Source of the DNA: Actinomycetales bacterium Actino_02
Lineage (GTDB): Bacteria; Actinomycetota; Actinomycetes; Propionibacteriales; Propionibacteriaceae
DNA length: 64,000 nucleotides
Assembly (NCBI GenBank): GCA_001603275.1
Contig: LUYM01000020.1
Span: forward strand, 275,670-339,669
Reading direction: 5' to 3'
The position numbers and the translations under genes were made by a program. The notes beneath the pieces are model-generated. The model was not told the DNA's origin. It saw nothing but the letters and a program-made list of their open reading frames with translations, and ran no database searches. Positions 54,437-63,808 of this stretch are shown piece by piece (the first letter of the stretch is position 1; each line of letters begins with the position of its first letter).

Positions 54437-55750
54437 ATGGAGCCCACCACCAACGCCGCAGCCGAAGTCGCCACCCTGTGCAGCGAGTTGATCCGCTTCG
54501 ATACGTCCAACTTCGGGCCCGAGGGATCGGTTGGTGAGCGGGAGGCGACCGAGTATGTCGCAGCCAAGCTCGATGAGGTCGGCATCACCAGTCAGTTGTT
54601 CGAGTCCGAACCGCGACGCACCTCGCTAGTGGCCGAATGGGCCCCGGAAGGCTGCGATCGCAGTCTGCCGCCGCTGCTGATTCACGGGCACACCGATGTC
54701 GTCCCAGCGGTGGCCGCCGACTGGCAGGTCGACCCGTTCGCCGGCGAGATCGTCGACGACTACGTGTGGGGCCGCGGTGCGGTGGACATGAAGGACTTCG
54801 ACGCGATCATCCTCGCCGTCGTTCGGCAACGGCAGCGTGAGGGACGCCCGCCCCGGCGTCCGATCCGGTTGGTGTTCGCCGCGGACGAGGAGGCCGGAGG
54901 TGCGAAGGGTGCCGGCTGGTTGGCCGACCACCATCCGGAGTTGATCGCCGACTGCACCGAAGCGATCGGCGAGGTGGGTGGCTTCTCGCTGACCGTGAAT
55001 GACCAGCGGCTCTACCTGATCCAAACCGCGGAAAAGGGACTGGCTTGGCTGAACCTCATCGCCTCGGGCACCGCGGGGCACGGCTCGATGCGGAACTCCG
55101 ACAATGCCATCACTGAGCTGGCCGCGGCCATTGCCCGGGTCGGCAACTACCAGTGGCCGGTGCGGATCCGTCCGGCGCAGCAGCAGTTCCTGGATGCCAT
55201 CGAGGACGTCCTGGGTGTCCCGGTGAATGCCGACAACGCCGAAACGACCTTGGCTCAGCTCGGTTCGATCGCGCGGATGGTCGGTGCCACCATGTCCAAC
55301 ACGGCCAACCCGACGATGCTGTCCGGCGGCTACAAGGTGAACGTGATCCCCGGCCGGGCCACTGCGGGGATCGACGGGCGATTCATCCCCGGCCACGAGC
55401 AGGAGTTCTACGACACGATCACCGAACTGCTCGGCGACAAGGTGCGCTACGAGGTGGTGACCGGCGAGATCGCCGTTGAGACCAGCTTCGACGGCGCTGT
55501 GGTGGAGGCGATGCGGGCCAGCCTGCAGGCCGCCGACTCTGGCTCGCTGGCGGTGCCGTTCATGATGAGTGCCGGCACCGACGCGAAGGCCTGGTCCAGG
55601 CTCGGCGTCCGCTGCTTCGGCTTCGCGCCGCTGCGGCTGCCGCCCGAACTCGACTTCATCTCGCTCTTCCACGGCGTGGACGAGCGAGTGCCGGTGGAGT
55701 CCTTGGAGTTCGGCTGCCAGGTGCTGGACGACTTCCTGGATCGCGCCTGA
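54437..55750 (+). CDS. M20 family metallopeptidase
   Basis: A 437-aa zinc hydrolase. The metal ligands and catalytic residues of the M20 family are present: His85 and Asp87 in HGHTDVVP, Asp117 in GRGAVDMKD, Glu151-Glu152 in ADEEAGG, and the dimer-interface motif AGHGSM; a late His lies in SLFHGVDERVP. Relatives cleave dipeptides, acetyl-ornithine or N-acyl amino acids; the substrate is open. The ATG at 54437 is chosen because the family N-terminus begins there. Confidence 0.92.
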   Translation: MEPTTNAAAEVATLCSELIRFDTSNFGPEGSVGEREATEYVAAKLDEVGITSQLFESEPRRTSLVAEWAPEGCDRSLPPLLIHGHTDVVPAVAADWQVDPFAGEIVDDYVWGRGAVDMKDFDAIILAVVRQRQREGRPPRRPIRLVFAADEEAGGAKGAGWLADHHPELIADCTEAIGEVGGFSLTVNDQRLYLIQTAEKGLAWLNLIASGTAGHGSMRNSDNAITELAAAIARVGNYQWPVRIRPAQQQFLDAIEDVLGVPVNADNAETTLAQLGSIARMVGATMSNTANPTMLSGGYKVNVIPGRATAGIDGRFIPGHEQEFYDTITELLGDKVRYEVVTGEIAVETSFDGAVVEAMRASLQAADSGSLAVPFMMSAGTDAKAWSRLGVRCFGFAPLRLPPELDFISLFHGVDERVPVESLEFGCQVLDDFLDRA

Positions 55751-55829
55751 CCGGGGACCCGCAGCCTTGAGGGTGCGGGCATTCAGGGCATTCTCGGCCC
55801 TCTCTTGGCCCCGAGGGGATCATGGACCC

Positions 55830-57179
55830 ATGGCAACGGGGCGGACCTCGCGGGTGCTGTTGCACTCGATGTGGTTGGCCGTCGTCAGCGCCGTCCCTGC
55901 CGTCTTGGCACTGGGCCTGGCCACGTCCGCGTTGGACCACGACCCAGACTTCGGACGTGGCTGGCCCGCGGCGGGCGCCCTCCTTCTGATCTTCGCGCCG
56001 GTGTGGGTGCCGGCGGTTGCCGTGCTGGGTGCGGTCATCGGGCTGGCTGCGGCCCTGTCGTCCCGACTGGCCGCGCGAAGCGGACTCTGGCTGCAGGTCT
56101 TCGCCGGGACGGCAAGTGGGGCCGCTGTCGGTCTACTCGCCAGTGCGGTGTGGCGAAGTAGTGGGTGGCAGGGTCTGCAAGCCTTCGATCTCGTCGGACT
56201 TGCGATTGGCGCTGTGAGTGGTGGCTTGTCCGTCCTGCTCGCGCGACGGGCGACGGCTACGCCGGGCCGCTCGCTGCGGTGGGGGACGGCGGCGGCGGTC
56301 CTTGCCGCCGTCACTGCGCTGGGGGCCAGTTGGACGTCGCTCGCCGCGAGCCATTGGGACGCCATCGAGGAGTGCGCGATCCGGATGGGCGTGGACGAGG
56401 CGAAGGTGGCCGTGGTGGATCGGCCCTTCCCGCCGCAGAGCTGGTGCGTCACCGCGGATGCAGTGGGGGCCTCGGTTCCAGTCTGGGCCGCCCCGGCGCT
56501 GGTGCTCGCCCTCACGGCGACCGCGGTCTGCGCACTGATCGCCGCCTGGCGATGGTTAGCCGAACGTCCCCGACCGCGCCTGATGATGTCGTCCGCTCTG
56601 ATCGTTGTCATGCTCGGAGTGGGTGCGGCGGGCTGGCTGAGCAACCCCGAACCCGACCCCGAGACGCTGGCACAGGCCCGCGCGGAACTGCGCAACCGGC
56701 CGTCCCCGGCAGCAACCTCGGCGTTGCCGACGGCTGCACCGTCGACCGAACCAACCGTCCCGCCGACGGCCTCAGCCGCCGCGGTACGCGAGCTGCTCGA
56801 CAGGCTCAGCCGGACAGCGTCGGACGCAGTAGCCGGCCGAGGGTTGTGGCTGAAGCAGCCTCGGCAGGAGGAAATGCGGTGCGATCTGCCGAACGGCGAA
56901 CCGGGGATCCTGCTCACGTTGAGCGGGAGGTTCAGCGCACAAGATCCGGACGCCGTGAGCGGCACTGAGGCGATGGCGGCGTTCTCACAGGCGAACCAGG
57001 CGCTGGCCCAGCGCATCGTGGATGCCTGGGTCAGCACCGGGATGCTGTCCGAAGGCGACGTGATCCACGGCGAGTGGTGGCTGGCTGGCCCCCAAGCCGC
57101 AGTCATCGAGACCGCCCATGTCGGCTTCAGCGACGGGATCGGTGAACTGCGGATCGCCGGCTACTGCGCCGCAGACTGA
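55830..57179 (+). CDS. Membrane protein with seven helices and a C-terminal ectodomain
   Basis: A 449-aa protein that I cannot assign to a family. Residues about 5-270 hold seven hydrophobic segments (for example LLLIFAPVWVPAVAVLGAVI and APALVLALTATAVCALIAAW). After the last helix comes a Pro/Thr/Ser/Ala linker (about 290-320) and then a globular domain of about 125 residues, likely outside the cell, with two Cys (RCDLPNG and GYCAAD) that may pair. The ATG at 55830 follows GAGGGG. It is monocistronic. Context gives no hint of the role. Confidence 0.8.
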   Translation: MATGRTSRVLLHSMWLAVVSAVPAVLALGLATSALDHDPDFGRGWPAAGALLLIFAPVWVPAVAVLGAVIGLAAALSSRLAARSGLWLQVFAGTASGAAVGLLASAVWRSSGWQGLQAFDLVGLAIGAVSGGLSVLLARRATATPGRSLRWGTAAAVLAAVTALGASWTSLAASHWDAIEECAIRMGVDEAKVAVVDRPFPPQSWCVTADAVGASVPVWAAPALVLALTATAVCALIAAWRWLAERPRPRLMMSSALIVVMLGVGAAGWLSNPEPDPETLAQARAELRNRPSPAATSALPTAAPSTEPTVPPTASAAAVRELLDRLSRTASDAVAGRGLWLKQPRQEEMRCDLPNGEPGILLTLSGRFSAQDPDAVSGTEAMAAFSQANQALAQRIVDAWVSTGMLSEGDVIHGEWWLAGPQAAVIETAHVGFSDGIGELRIAGYCAAD

Positions 57180-57253
57180 GATCTGCAGGACCGGAGACGG
57201 GCGACTCCTGACCGGTCGTGGAGTTCCAACCCCAGCAGTACCCGAGCCCGGGC

Positions 57254-57823
57254 TCAGGACGGACGCTCGCCGCGGGCCGCCCTCGCCACGATGGTGGCGA
57301 TCCGAGCAGCCTTGGTTTCGGGACGCTTGGCCATGGCGATCGACGTGAGCCCGAGCTTGCGGACGCTCGGAGGGAAGGTGTCCCACGCGGCGCGAGCGGC
57401 CGGGTCGGCGTCCAGGGCTGCGGCAAGGTCGTCCGGCTCCTGCAAGGCCTCCACTGAATCCAGCAGCGTCCAGGAACCGTCGGCCAACGCCCGCTCGATG
57501 ACGGCTCGGCCGGCAGGCTGCATCCGTCCGGACTGCTCAAGTTCGAGGATCCGCGCCTTGTTTGTGGCTGCCCAGCCGCTGCCGGGCTTGCGCGGAGCCA
57601 CCCACTGGGCAATGCGTTCCTCATCGATCGTCCTGGCCTGGCCGTCGATCCAGCCCCAGCACAGGGCTTCGCGCACGACGTCCTCGTAGTCCACCGTCGG
57701 ACGCCCGGTCACCGAACGCCAGCGAACCAGCCAGACTCCGGCGCCTCGCCCATGATTGGCAGCCAGCCAGGCGCGCAACTCGGCCAGATCGGGCGGGTGA
57801 AAAAGCTCTGCGTCGGCGGCCAT
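57254..57823 (-). CDS. YdeI/OmpD-associated family protein
   Basis: A 189-aa protein matching the YdeI-like family: ELFHPPDLAELRAWLAANH, EDVVREALCWGWIDGQ, and APRKPGSGWAATNKARI are the typical blocks. In proteobacteria relatives are linked to stress survival and bacteriocin resistance; no biochemical role is established for actinobacterial members. It starts 13 nt after the aldo/keto reductase stop and is the last gene of that minus-strand operon. Confidence 0.85.
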   Translation of the reverse strand: MAADAELFHPPDLAELRAWLAANHGRGAGVWLVRWRSVTGRPTVDYEDVVREALCWGWIDGQARTIDEERIAQWVAPRKPGSGWAATNKARILELEQSGRMQPAGRAVIERALADGSWTLLDSVEALQEPDDLAAALDADPAARAAWDTFPPSVRKLGLTSIAMAKRPETKAARIATIVARAARGERPS

Positions 57824-57836
57824 CGCGGATCCTCGG

Positions 57837-58826
57837 CTAGGGGGTCAGGGTCGGCTCGTACCCTTCGCGCATCGTATTCGGCCCCCCGGACACATCATCC
57901 AGAGCGGACACGATCTCGTCGGGAAGCTCGATCTGATCGCAATCCAGATAGGGCTGCAGCTGAGCGGCGGTGCGGGCGCCGAGCAGGGGAGCGGTGACGC
58001 CGGGGGCGTCCCGAACCCAGAGCAGGGCGACCTGGGCAGCACTCAGGCCGAGTCCATCGGCGGCGGTGGAGACGGCGTCGACCACCGAGCGAGAACGCGC
58101 TTCCAGGTAGGGCTCCACGAACCAGGAGAAGTGTTCGCTGGCCCCGCGGGAGCCCTTGGGTCGCGAGTTGCGGTACTTGCCGGTGAGGACGCCGCGGCCG
58201 ATCGGCGACCACGGCAGCAGCCCCATCCCGAATGCCCGGATGGCCGGGATCACTTCGACTTCGGCGCGGCGGGCCAGCAGCGAGTACTCCACCTGGGCGC
58301 TGGTCAGCGGGGAGCGTCCCGGAAAGGCGGCCTGCCAGGTTGCGGCTTGGGCGGTCTGCCAGCCGACGAAGTTGCACACCCCGGCATAGCGCACGTCACC
58401 GGCGGTGACGGCGGTGTCGATGGCGGCCAACGACTCCTCCAGCGGAGCCTGCCCCCAGGCGTGCAGCTGCCACAGATCCAGGTAGTCGGTGCCCAGCCGG
58501 CGCAACGACGCCCGCAGGTCCTCCAGGAGGGCGGTGCGCGAGGTGTCCACGACGCGCTGGCCGTCCCGCACGCCGAAGCCGGCCTTGGTGGCGATCACCA
58601 ACTGGTCGCGGGTGACATCGCCGGCCCGGATCAGCCGTCCGATGATCCGCTCGGCGTCACCCTCGGCGTAGGCCGCTGCGGTGTCGACGAGATTGCCGCC
58701 GGCTTCGACAAAAGCCGTCAGTAGGGGACGAGCGTCCTCGAGACGGGTCTCCCGACCCCAGGTCAGCGTGCCGAGGCCGAGCTGCGAAACCTGCAGCCCC
58801 GAGACCCCGACCGAACGCTTCCTCAT
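57837..58826 (-). CDS. Aldo/keto reductase
   Basis: A 329-aa NADPH-dependent oxidoreductase with the TIM-barrel AKR pattern: SQLGLGTLTWG start, catalytic Tyr in DTAAAYAEG (about residue 56), Lys in VIATKAGFG, His in WQLHAWG, and AQVEYSLLARRAE. The substrate is not evident. The ATG overlaps the uppP stop by 4 nt, so it is co-translated with uppP; this pairing recurs in actinobacteria. Confidence 0.92.
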   Translation of the reverse strand: MRKRSVGVSGLQVSQLGLGTLTWGRETRLEDARPLLTAFVEAGGNLVDTAAAYAEGDAERIIGRLIRAGDVTRDQLVIATKAGFGVRDGQRVVDTSRTALLEDLRASLRRLGTDYLDLWQLHAWGQAPLEESLAAIDTAVTAGDVRYAGVCNFVGWQTAQAATWQAAFPGRSPLTSAQVEYSLLARRAEVEVIPAIRAFGMGLLPWSPIGRGVLTGKYRNSRPKGSRGASEHFSWFVEPYLEARSRSVVDAVSTAADGLGLSAAQVALLWVRDAPGVTAPLLGARTAAQLQPYLDCDQIELPDEIVSALDDVSGGPNTMREGYEPTLTP

Positions 58827-59668
58827 ACTGCCGGGATCACTCCAGCCAGGAGCAGCCCGGCCAGCAGCAGACCGAGCAGCACGCGATACACGACGAAGGC
58901 CGTGAAGTTGTTGCGGGAGACGAACTTCAGCAGCCAGGCGATCGAGAAGTACGCCACGATGCCGGACACCACCGTGCCGATCCCGGTGGCCAGCCAGCCC
59001 ACGCCGCCCGCGGTGCCGATGGCGTCCGCCGCAGTGATCGCCTGGAAGCCGCCGGAGGCCACCAGAGTCGGAATGCCGATGAAGAAGCTCATCCGGGTGG
59101 CGGCGACCCGATCCAGGCCGCGGAACATGCCGGTCGAAATGGTGGCTCCGGAGCGGGAGACGCCCGGCACCAGGGACATCACCTGAACCAGGCCGATCAC
59201 GGCGCCGTCCTTCCAGGTCACCGAGTCTTCGGTGCGGACGGCCTTGGCGAGCCGGTCGGCGGCCAGCATCACCAAGCTCCAGCCGATCAGCCCGATCACC
59301 ACTGCCCACAGATTGCGCAGCGGGCCTTCGACCAGGTCCTTCAGCACGAAGGCGACGATTCCGGTGATGAAGAAGCCGACGATGATGGCCCAGCCCATCT
59401 TGTAGTCGGGGTCGCTGCGATGCTCGGCCTTGGTCAGGCCGCGGAACCACGCGGTGGCGAAGCGGACGATGTCGGACCAGAAGTAGACGATCGAGGCGAT
59501 CATGGCGCCGACCTGGATGATCGCGGTGAATGCGGTGACGCTGGGGTCGGCCACGTTGTAGCCGAGCAGGCCCTCCATGATCGTCAGGTGGCCGGTGCTC
59601 GAGACCGGCAGGAACTCGGTCACCCCTTCGACGATTCCGAACAGGATTGCTTGCCACCAGTCGATCAT
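58823..59668 (-). CDS. uppP: Undecaprenyl-diphosphatase
   Basis: UppP recycles undecaprenyl diphosphate to the lipid carrier for peptidoglycan; extra copies give bacitracin resistance. The 281-aa product has the family signatures EGVTEFLPVSSTGHL (residues 14-28, with Glu18 and His27) and PGVSRSGAT (about 172-180), plus eight hydrophobic segments. AAGGG precedes the ATG. It is divergent from mshC. Minus-strand TAAGCT at 59706-59701 is a possible -10. Confidence 0.95.
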   Translation of the reverse strand: MIDWWQAILFGIVEGVTEFLPVSSTGHLTIMEGLLGYNVADPSVTAFTAIIQVGAMIASIVYFWSDIVRFATAWFRGLTKAEHRSDPDYKMGWAIIVGFFITGIVAFVLKDLVEGPLRNLWAVVIGLIGWSLVMLAADRLAKAVRTEDSVTWKDGAVIGLVQVMSLVPGVSRSGATISTGMFRGLDRVAATRMSFFIGIPTLVASGGFQAITAADAIGTAGGVGWLATGIGTVVSGIVAYFSIAWLLKFVSRNNFTAFVVYRVLLGLLLAGLLLAGVIPAV

Positions 59669-59726
59669 TCTTGCCCTTCCCGGGAGTGCAGGTCGCGGCC
59701 AGCTTAGTGCCCGTTCTCGATGGCAC

Positions 59727-59732
59727 TAGGCT
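59727..59732 (+). promoter_or_regulatory. Leaderless -10 element of mshC
   Basis: TAGGCT ends 7 nt before the ATG of mshC; no ribosome-binding site is present. Confidence 0.5.
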
Positions 59733-59739
59733 GCCGGAC

Positions 59740-60978
59740 ATGCGTTCGTGGGCGGGTGTCGCAGTGCCGGAACTACCCGGTCGTGGTGGACGAGTCGAGG
59801 TCTTCGACACAGTCACTCAGCGGCTGCGGCCGGTCGGGCCCGAGCACGGCGAGGCCCGGCTTTACGCGTGTGGGATCACTCCCTACGACGCCACGCATCT
59901 GGGTCATGCCTTCACCTATGTCAGTGTCGACCTGCTGGTCAGGGCCTGGTTGGACGCCGGATTGGGCGTCCGCTACGCCCAGAATGTGACCGATGTGGAC
60001 GACCCGCTGCTGGAGCGTGCCGAGGCCACCGGGGACGACTGGCGGCGGCTGGCCACCGAACAGATCCAGCTGTACCGCAGCGACCTCACCGCGCTGCGGG
60101 TGGTGCCTCCGGCCGAGCTGACCGGGGTGGTGGACAGCATCGAGCTGGTCGTCGCGCTGATCGAGCGGCTGCGCCATGAGGGCCGGGTCTACCAGCTCAG
60201 CGGTGACGACTATCCGGACTGGTACTTCGCCATCCCCGACCCGGCGCCGCTGCTGCGTGGGCTGGGGATCGACCAGCAGCAGGCGCAGGAGATCTTCGCC
60301 GAGCGGGGCGGCGATCCGGCCCGTCCGGGCAAGCGCGGCCCGTTCGATTGCCTGGTCTGGCGCGCCGAGCGCCCCGGCGAGCCGGCCTGGAACTCCTCCC
60401 TGGGCCGCGGACGACCTGGCTGGCATGTCGAGTGCACGGCCATCGCCCTGGACCGGCTTGGGCCAGCCTTCGATGTGCAGGCCGGCGGCTCGGATCTGGC
60501 GTTCCCGCATCATCCGATGTGCGCGGCCGAGGCCACGGCGCTTTCCGGGGAGCCGTTTGCCACCGCCTTTCTACACACCGGGATGGTCGGTCTGGACGGC
60601 GCCAAGATGAGCAAGTCGCTGGGCAATCTCGTCTTCGTCAGCCAGCTGCTGGCCGATGGACGCGACCCGATGGCGGTCCGGCTGGTGCTGCTGGCCCAGC
60701 ACTATCGCCGTGACTGGGAGTACAACTCCCACCTGCTGGCGCAGGCCGAATGGCGGCTGGCCCACTGGCGGGAGGCCTGTGCCCGTCCGAGCGGCCCGGC
60801 GGCTGCTCCGGTGCTGGCCCAGGTGCGCGAGGCCTTGCGCACCGACCTGGACGCGCCGTCCGCGCTGGCTGTGATCGATCAGTGGGCCTCGGCGGCCCTG
60901 GCCGGGGAAGGGACCGACGATGCCGCGCCGGCTCTGGTCGCCGACCTGACCGACGCCCTGCTCGGCGTCGCCCTGTAG
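59740..60978 (+). CDS. mshC: Cysteine:GlcN-Ins ligase, mycothiol synthesis
   Basis: MshC joins cysteine to glucosaminyl-inositol in mycothiol synthesis, the main thiol buffer of actinobacteria. The 412-aa protein looks like a shortened cysteinyl-tRNA synthetase: [19 protein letters not shown] with zinc ligand Cys44 and HLGH (53-56), WHVECTAIA, and KMSKS (289-293). The short length without an anticodon-binding domain, and the position before hisE-hisG as in mycobacteria, favour MshC over CysS. The ATG at 59740 gives the expected length and has TAGGCT upstream. Confidence 0.93.
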   Translation: MRSWAGVAVPELPGRGGRVEVFDTVTQRLRPVGPEHGEARLYACGITPYDATHLGHAFTYVSVDLLVRAWLDAGLGVRYAQNVTDVDDPLLERAEATGDDWRRLATEQIQLYRSDLTALRVVPPAELTGVVDSIELVVALIERLRHEGRVYQLSGDDYPDWYFAIPDPAPLLRGLGIDQQQAQEIFAERGGDPARPGKRGPFDCLVWRAERPGEPAWNSSLGRGRPGWHVECTAIALDRLGPAFDVQAGGSDLAFPHHPMCAAEATALSGEPFATAFLHTGMVGLDGAKMSKSLGNLVFVSQLLADGRDPMAVRLVLLAQHYRRDWEYNSHLLAQAEWRLAHWREACARPSGPAAAPVLAQVREALRTDLDAPSALAVIDQWASAALAGEGTDDAAPALVADLTDALLGVAL

Positions 60979-61023
60979 CCGCCCGCACCCTGGCGGCGGC
61001 TGCCCGGCAGGGCGGCTCGCCGG

Positions 61024-61029
61024 TAGGCT
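61024..61029 (+). promoter_or_regulatory. Leaderless -10 element of hisE-hisG
   Basis: TAGGCT ends 8 nt before the GTG of hisE. Confidence 0.45.
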
Positions 61030-61037
61030 TGCGCGAC

Positions 61038-61304
61038 GTGAGTAAATCCTTCGACGAGTTGTTCGCTGAGCTGCGCGATCGCGCAGCCACTGGCCAGGAG
61101 AGCTCGGGCACTGTCCGTGCGCTGCAAGCCGGCGTCCATGCGATCGGCAAGAAGGTTGTCGAAGAGGCCGCAGAGGTCTGGATGGCCGCGGAGTATCAGT
61201 CGAAGGCTGAGGCCGCCGAGGAGATTAGCCAGCTGCTCTATCACCTCCAGGTGATGATGTTGGCCCTCGACCTCGACCTCGAAGACGTCTACGAGTACCT
61301 GTGA
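61038..61304 (+). CDS. hisE: Phosphoribosyl-ATP diphosphatase
   Basis: HisE carries out the second step of histidine synthesis, splitting pyrophosphate from phosphoribosyl-ATP. The 88-aa product is a single MazG-like helical domain with [32 protein letters not shown] (metal-binding Glu-Glu), and [17 protein letters not shown] start. It overlaps hisG by 4 nt (GTGA), as in other actinobacteria. Confidence 0.95.
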   Translation: MSKSFDELFAELRDRAATGQESSGTVRALQAGVHAIGKKVVEEAAEVWMAAEYQSKAEAAEEISQLLYHLQVMMLALDLDLEDVYEYL

Positions 61305-62170
61305 TGGCGGAGCAGATGACCGGATTGCTGAAGATCGCCGTTCCCAACAAGGGGTCGCTGGCCGAGGCGGCCGCCTCGATGCTGCGTGAGGCCGGCTACC
61401 GGCAACGCAACGACCCCAAGGACCTGGTCCTGGTCGATGAGACCAACGGTGTGGAGTTCTACTACCTGCGGCCCAAGGACATCGCGGTCTACGTCGGTGA
61501 GGGCACCCTGGACCTGGGGATCACCGGTCGGGACATGCTGCTGGATTCCGGCGCGCAGGCCGAAGAGGTCAAGGCGCTCGGCTTCGGCGGCACTCGTTTC
61601 CGCTTTGCAGCTCCCGGCGGTGCGTCGATGAGCGTCGCCGAGCTCAACGGCAAGCGGATCGCCACCTCCTACCCGGGGCTGGTGTCGAGCTACCTGGCCG
61701 CGCAGGGCGTGGCCGCCCGGCTGATTCACCTCGACGGTGCCGTGGAAAGCTCGGTGCGCCTGGGTGTGGCCGACGTCGTGGCTGATGTCGTCGAGACCGG
61801 AACCACACTGAAGCGGGCTGGCCTGGAGCTGTTCGGTGATCCGATCCTGGTTTCCGAGGCGATCCTGATCCAGCGGGCCGACTTGCCGGCACCCGAAGGT
61901 CTGGATCTGCTGATTCGGCGGCTCAGCGGCGTGATCACCGCGCGCGACTACCTGATGGTCGATTACAACGTCCCCCGCGAGAAGCTGGACGCAGCCACGG
62001 CGATCACCCCTGGCCTGGAGTCGCCGACAGTCTCGCCGCTGGCCCGGGAGGGCTGGGTGGCGGTCCGCGCCATGATTCCGGCCAAGCAGGCGCAGCAGGT
62101 GATGGACGATCTGTGGGCCACCGGCGCCGATGCGATTCTGGTCACCAAGATTCACGCCTGCCGCATCTGA
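61301..62170 (+). CDS. hisG: ATP phosphoribosyltransferase (long form)
   Basis: HisG starts histidine synthesis from ATP and PRPP. The 289-aa product has [35 protein letters not shown], the PRPP-binding [15 protein letters not shown] near residue 165, and a C-terminal regulatory domain (about 215-289) that marks the long, histidine-inhibited form. GTG 61301 or ATG 61304 may start it; both overlap the hisE stop. Confidence 0.95.
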   Translation: MMAEQMTGLLKIAVPNKGSLAEAAASMLREAGYRQRNDPKDLVLVDETNGVEFYYLRPKDIAVYVGEGTLDLGITGRDMLLDSGAQAEEVKALGFGGTRFRFAAPGGASMSVAELNGKRIATSYPGLVSSYLAAQGVAARLIHLDGAVESSVRLGVADVVADVVETGTTLKRAGLELFGDPILVSEAILIQRADLPAPEGLDLLIRRLSGVITARDYLMVDYNVPREKLDAATAITPGLESPTVSPLAREGWVAVRAMIPAKQAQQVMDDLWATGADAILVTKIHACRI

Positions 62171-62180
62171 GTTGCCTCGA

Positions 62181-62210
62181 TTGGGCGCTGAGCGCCACGT
62201 CGGCTAGAAT
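62181..62210 (+). promoter_or_regulatory. Promoter of infC-rpmI-rplT
   Basis: TTGGGC (62181-62186) and TAGAAT (62205-62210) are 18 bp apart, the clearest sigma-70-like pair in the window. The transcript would start near 62217. Confidence 0.6.
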
Positions 62211-62216
62211 CAGTCC

Positions 62217-62403
62217 GATCGACTGCGCTGTGAAGTAGGCAGTCCGCGAAAGTGGAGACCCGAGCTCCCACCTGATCACCGTTTCGGTGACGGGTCGGTA
62301 CCGCGCCGAAGGACTATCTTCGGCCGCTCTTTGGGGTTCCCGCTGCGCGGGGGCCCTTTTTCATTGCCGGTCGACGGCACAGAACACGAGTCTTGGAGGA
62401 CAC
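62217..62403 (+). promoter_or_regulatory. infC leader with attenuator
   Basis: The untranslated leader can form hairpins at 62252-62271 (GTGGAG/CTCCCAC), 62276-62290 (6 bp, TTT loop) and 62305-62324 (7 bp), and then the terminator at 62334-62361. GGAGG lies 4 nt before the ATC start. Such leaders control infC-rpmI-rplT in other bacteria through L20 or IF3; the mechanism here is inferred from structure. Confidence 0.65.
62334..62361 (+). terminator. Attenuator terminator in the infC leader
   Basis: Ten pairs (62334-62343 with 62347-62356, two G-T) close a 3-nt loop and are followed by TTTTT. It lies 43 nt upstream of infC, so it must be bypassed for expression. Confidence 0.8.
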
Positions 62404-63093
62404 ATCAGCACTGAACCGCGGATCAATGAGCGCATCAAGGTTCCCGAGGTGCGCCTGGTCGGCCCGGCCGGAGAGCAGGTCGGCATCGTCCGGATCGACG
62501 ACGCCTTGAGGCTGGCCCGGGAGGCCGACCTGGACCTGGTGGAGGTTGCGCCGATGGCGCGGCCGCCGGTCGCGAAGTTGATGGACTACGGCAAGTTCAA
62601 GTACGAGGCCGCCCAGAAGGCACGCGAGTCTCGTCGCAACCAGACGAACACGATCATCAAGGAAATGAAGCTGCGACCCAAGATCGACAGCCACGACTAC
62701 GAGACCAAGAAGGGTCACGTCGTCCGTTTCCTGAAGGCCGGGGACAAGGTGAAGATCACCATCATGTTCCGTGGCCGCGAGCAGAGCCGTCCCGAACTGG
62801 GCTTCAACCTGCTGAAGAAGCTGGCTGATGACGTCGCAGAGGACGGTTTCATCGAGTCCGCCCCCAAGCAGGACGGACGCAACATGCTGATGGTGCTGTC
62901 ACCGACTCGCAAGAAGACCGAGGCCAAGGTCGAGGTCGAGGCGGCGAAGGCGGCCCGGATGGCCGAGCGTACGGCCAACCAGGAAGCCGAGCGTCAGCAG
63001 GAGGCAGAGCTTCGGGCGGCGGCGCTTGCCGCGGCCCAGCCGAAGAAGAAGCGGGGGCCCGCCGACAACATGGACCCCGACATCGACCTGTAA
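62404..63093 (+). CDS. infC: Translation initiation factor IF-3
   Basis: IF-3 keeps the ribosomal subunits apart and checks the start codon. The 229-aa product has [40 protein letters not shown] and [20 protein letters not shown], then a Lys/Glu/Ala-rich tail of about 55 residues. The start is an ATC: homology to other IF-3 proteins begins exactly there (M/I-STE), GGAGG lies just upstream, and no ATG, GTG or TTG fits. Rare ATT/ATC/ATA starts on infC are the known basis of IF-3 self-control. Confidence 0.95.
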   Translation: MSTEPRINERIKVPEVRLVGPAGEQVGIVRIDDALRLAREADLDLVEVAPMARPPVAKLMDYGKFKYEAAQKARESRRNQTNTIIKEMKLRPKIDSHDYETKKGHVVRFLKAGDKVKITIMFRGREQSRPELGFNLLKKLADDVAEDGFIESAPKQDGRNMLMVLSPTRKKTEAKVEVEAAKAARMAERTANQEAERQQEAELRAAALAAAQPKKKRGPADNMDPDIDL

Positions 63094-63118
63094 AGAGAAG
63101 AAGAGTAAGGACTCAGCA

Positions 63119-63325
63119 ATGCCGAAGATGAAGACCCACTCGGGTGCCAAGAAGCGCTTCCGGGTGACCGGCTCGGGCAAGGTCATGCACCGTCAGGCAG
63201 GCAAGATGCACCTGAACGAGCACAAGCCCACCAGCCAGACCCGCCGCCTCGATGGTGACCAGGTGGTTGCCAAGGGTGATGCGAAGAAGGCGCTGAAGCT
63301 GCTCGGCGGCTACAAGGCCAAGTGA
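63119..63325 (+). CDS. rpmI: 50S ribosomal protein L35
   Basis: The 68-aa product starts MPKMKTHSGAKKRFRVTGSG and contains GKMHLNEHKPTSQTRRLDG, the L35 pattern. It is strongly basic. It lies 25 nt after infC in the standard infC-rpmI-rplT order. The ATG at 63119 gives the normal length, although the frame is open further upstream inside infC. Confidence 0.96.
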   Translation: MPKMKTHSGAKKRFRVTGSGKVMHRQAGKMHLNEHKPTSQTRRLDGDQVVAKGDAKKALKLLGGYKAK

Positions 63326-63357
63326 CGTCCACACCGATCGACAAGGAGTAAATCGAC

Positions 63358-63726
63358 ATGGCACGCGTGAAGCGCGCAGTGAATGCGCAGAAGAAGCGCC
63401 GTGAGGTTCTGGACGCAGCGTCCGGTTACCGGGGTCAGCGGTCCCGGCTGTACCGCAAGGCCAAGGAGCAGATGCTCCACTCGGCCACCTACGCCTACCG
63501 TGACCGCCGCGCTCGCAAGGGCGACTTCCGGTCGCTGTGGATCCAGCGGATCAACGCGGCTTGCCGCGCCGAGGGAATGACCTACAACCGCTTCATCAAC
63601 GGCCTCAAGATTGCCGGCGTTGAGGTGGATCGCAAGATCATGGCCGAGCTCGCGGTGAGCGATTCGGTGGCCTTTGCGGCGCTGGTGGCCATCGCCAAGG
63701 ACAACCAGCCGGCCCAGGCCGCCTGA
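63358..63726 (+). CDS. rplT: 50S ribosomal protein L20
   Basis: The 122-aa product has the L20 blocks [55 protein letters not shown] and [10 protein letters not shown]20 binds 23S rRNA early in assembly and in other bacteria represses this operon through the leader. AAGGAG lies upstream of the ATG. A terminator follows. Confidence 0.97.
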   Translation: MARVKRAVNAQKKRREVLDAASGYRGQRSRLYRKAKEQMLHSATYAYRDRRARKGDFRSLWIQRINAACRAEGMTYNRFINGLKIAGVEVDRKIMAELAVSDSVAFAALVAIAKDNQPAQAA

Positions 63727-63741
63727 CCGAAGAGGTCTGTA

Positions 63742-63768
63742 GGCCGGGTCCGCGAGGCGGGCCCGGCC
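63742..63768 (+). terminator. Terminator after rplT
   Basis: A 12-bp stem (63742-63753 with 63757-63768, one G-T pair) closes a GAG loop and is followed by TTCT. Confidence 0.8.
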
Positions 63769-63808
63769 TTCTGCACTACATATCCGAGGTGGGTGGAAGG
63801 AGGCGACG

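Noticed and set aside
57837-59816. One large fusion protein covering the aldo/keto reductase and the region opposite uppP
   Set aside because: The upstream part is the shadow of uppP in another frame; the reductase starts at 58826 with a 4-nt overlap to the uppP stop.
59740-60978. Cysteinyl-tRNA synthetase (cysS)
   Set aside because: The protein lacks the C-terminal anticodon-binding region and has the MshC length; synteny with hisE-hisG also fits mshC.
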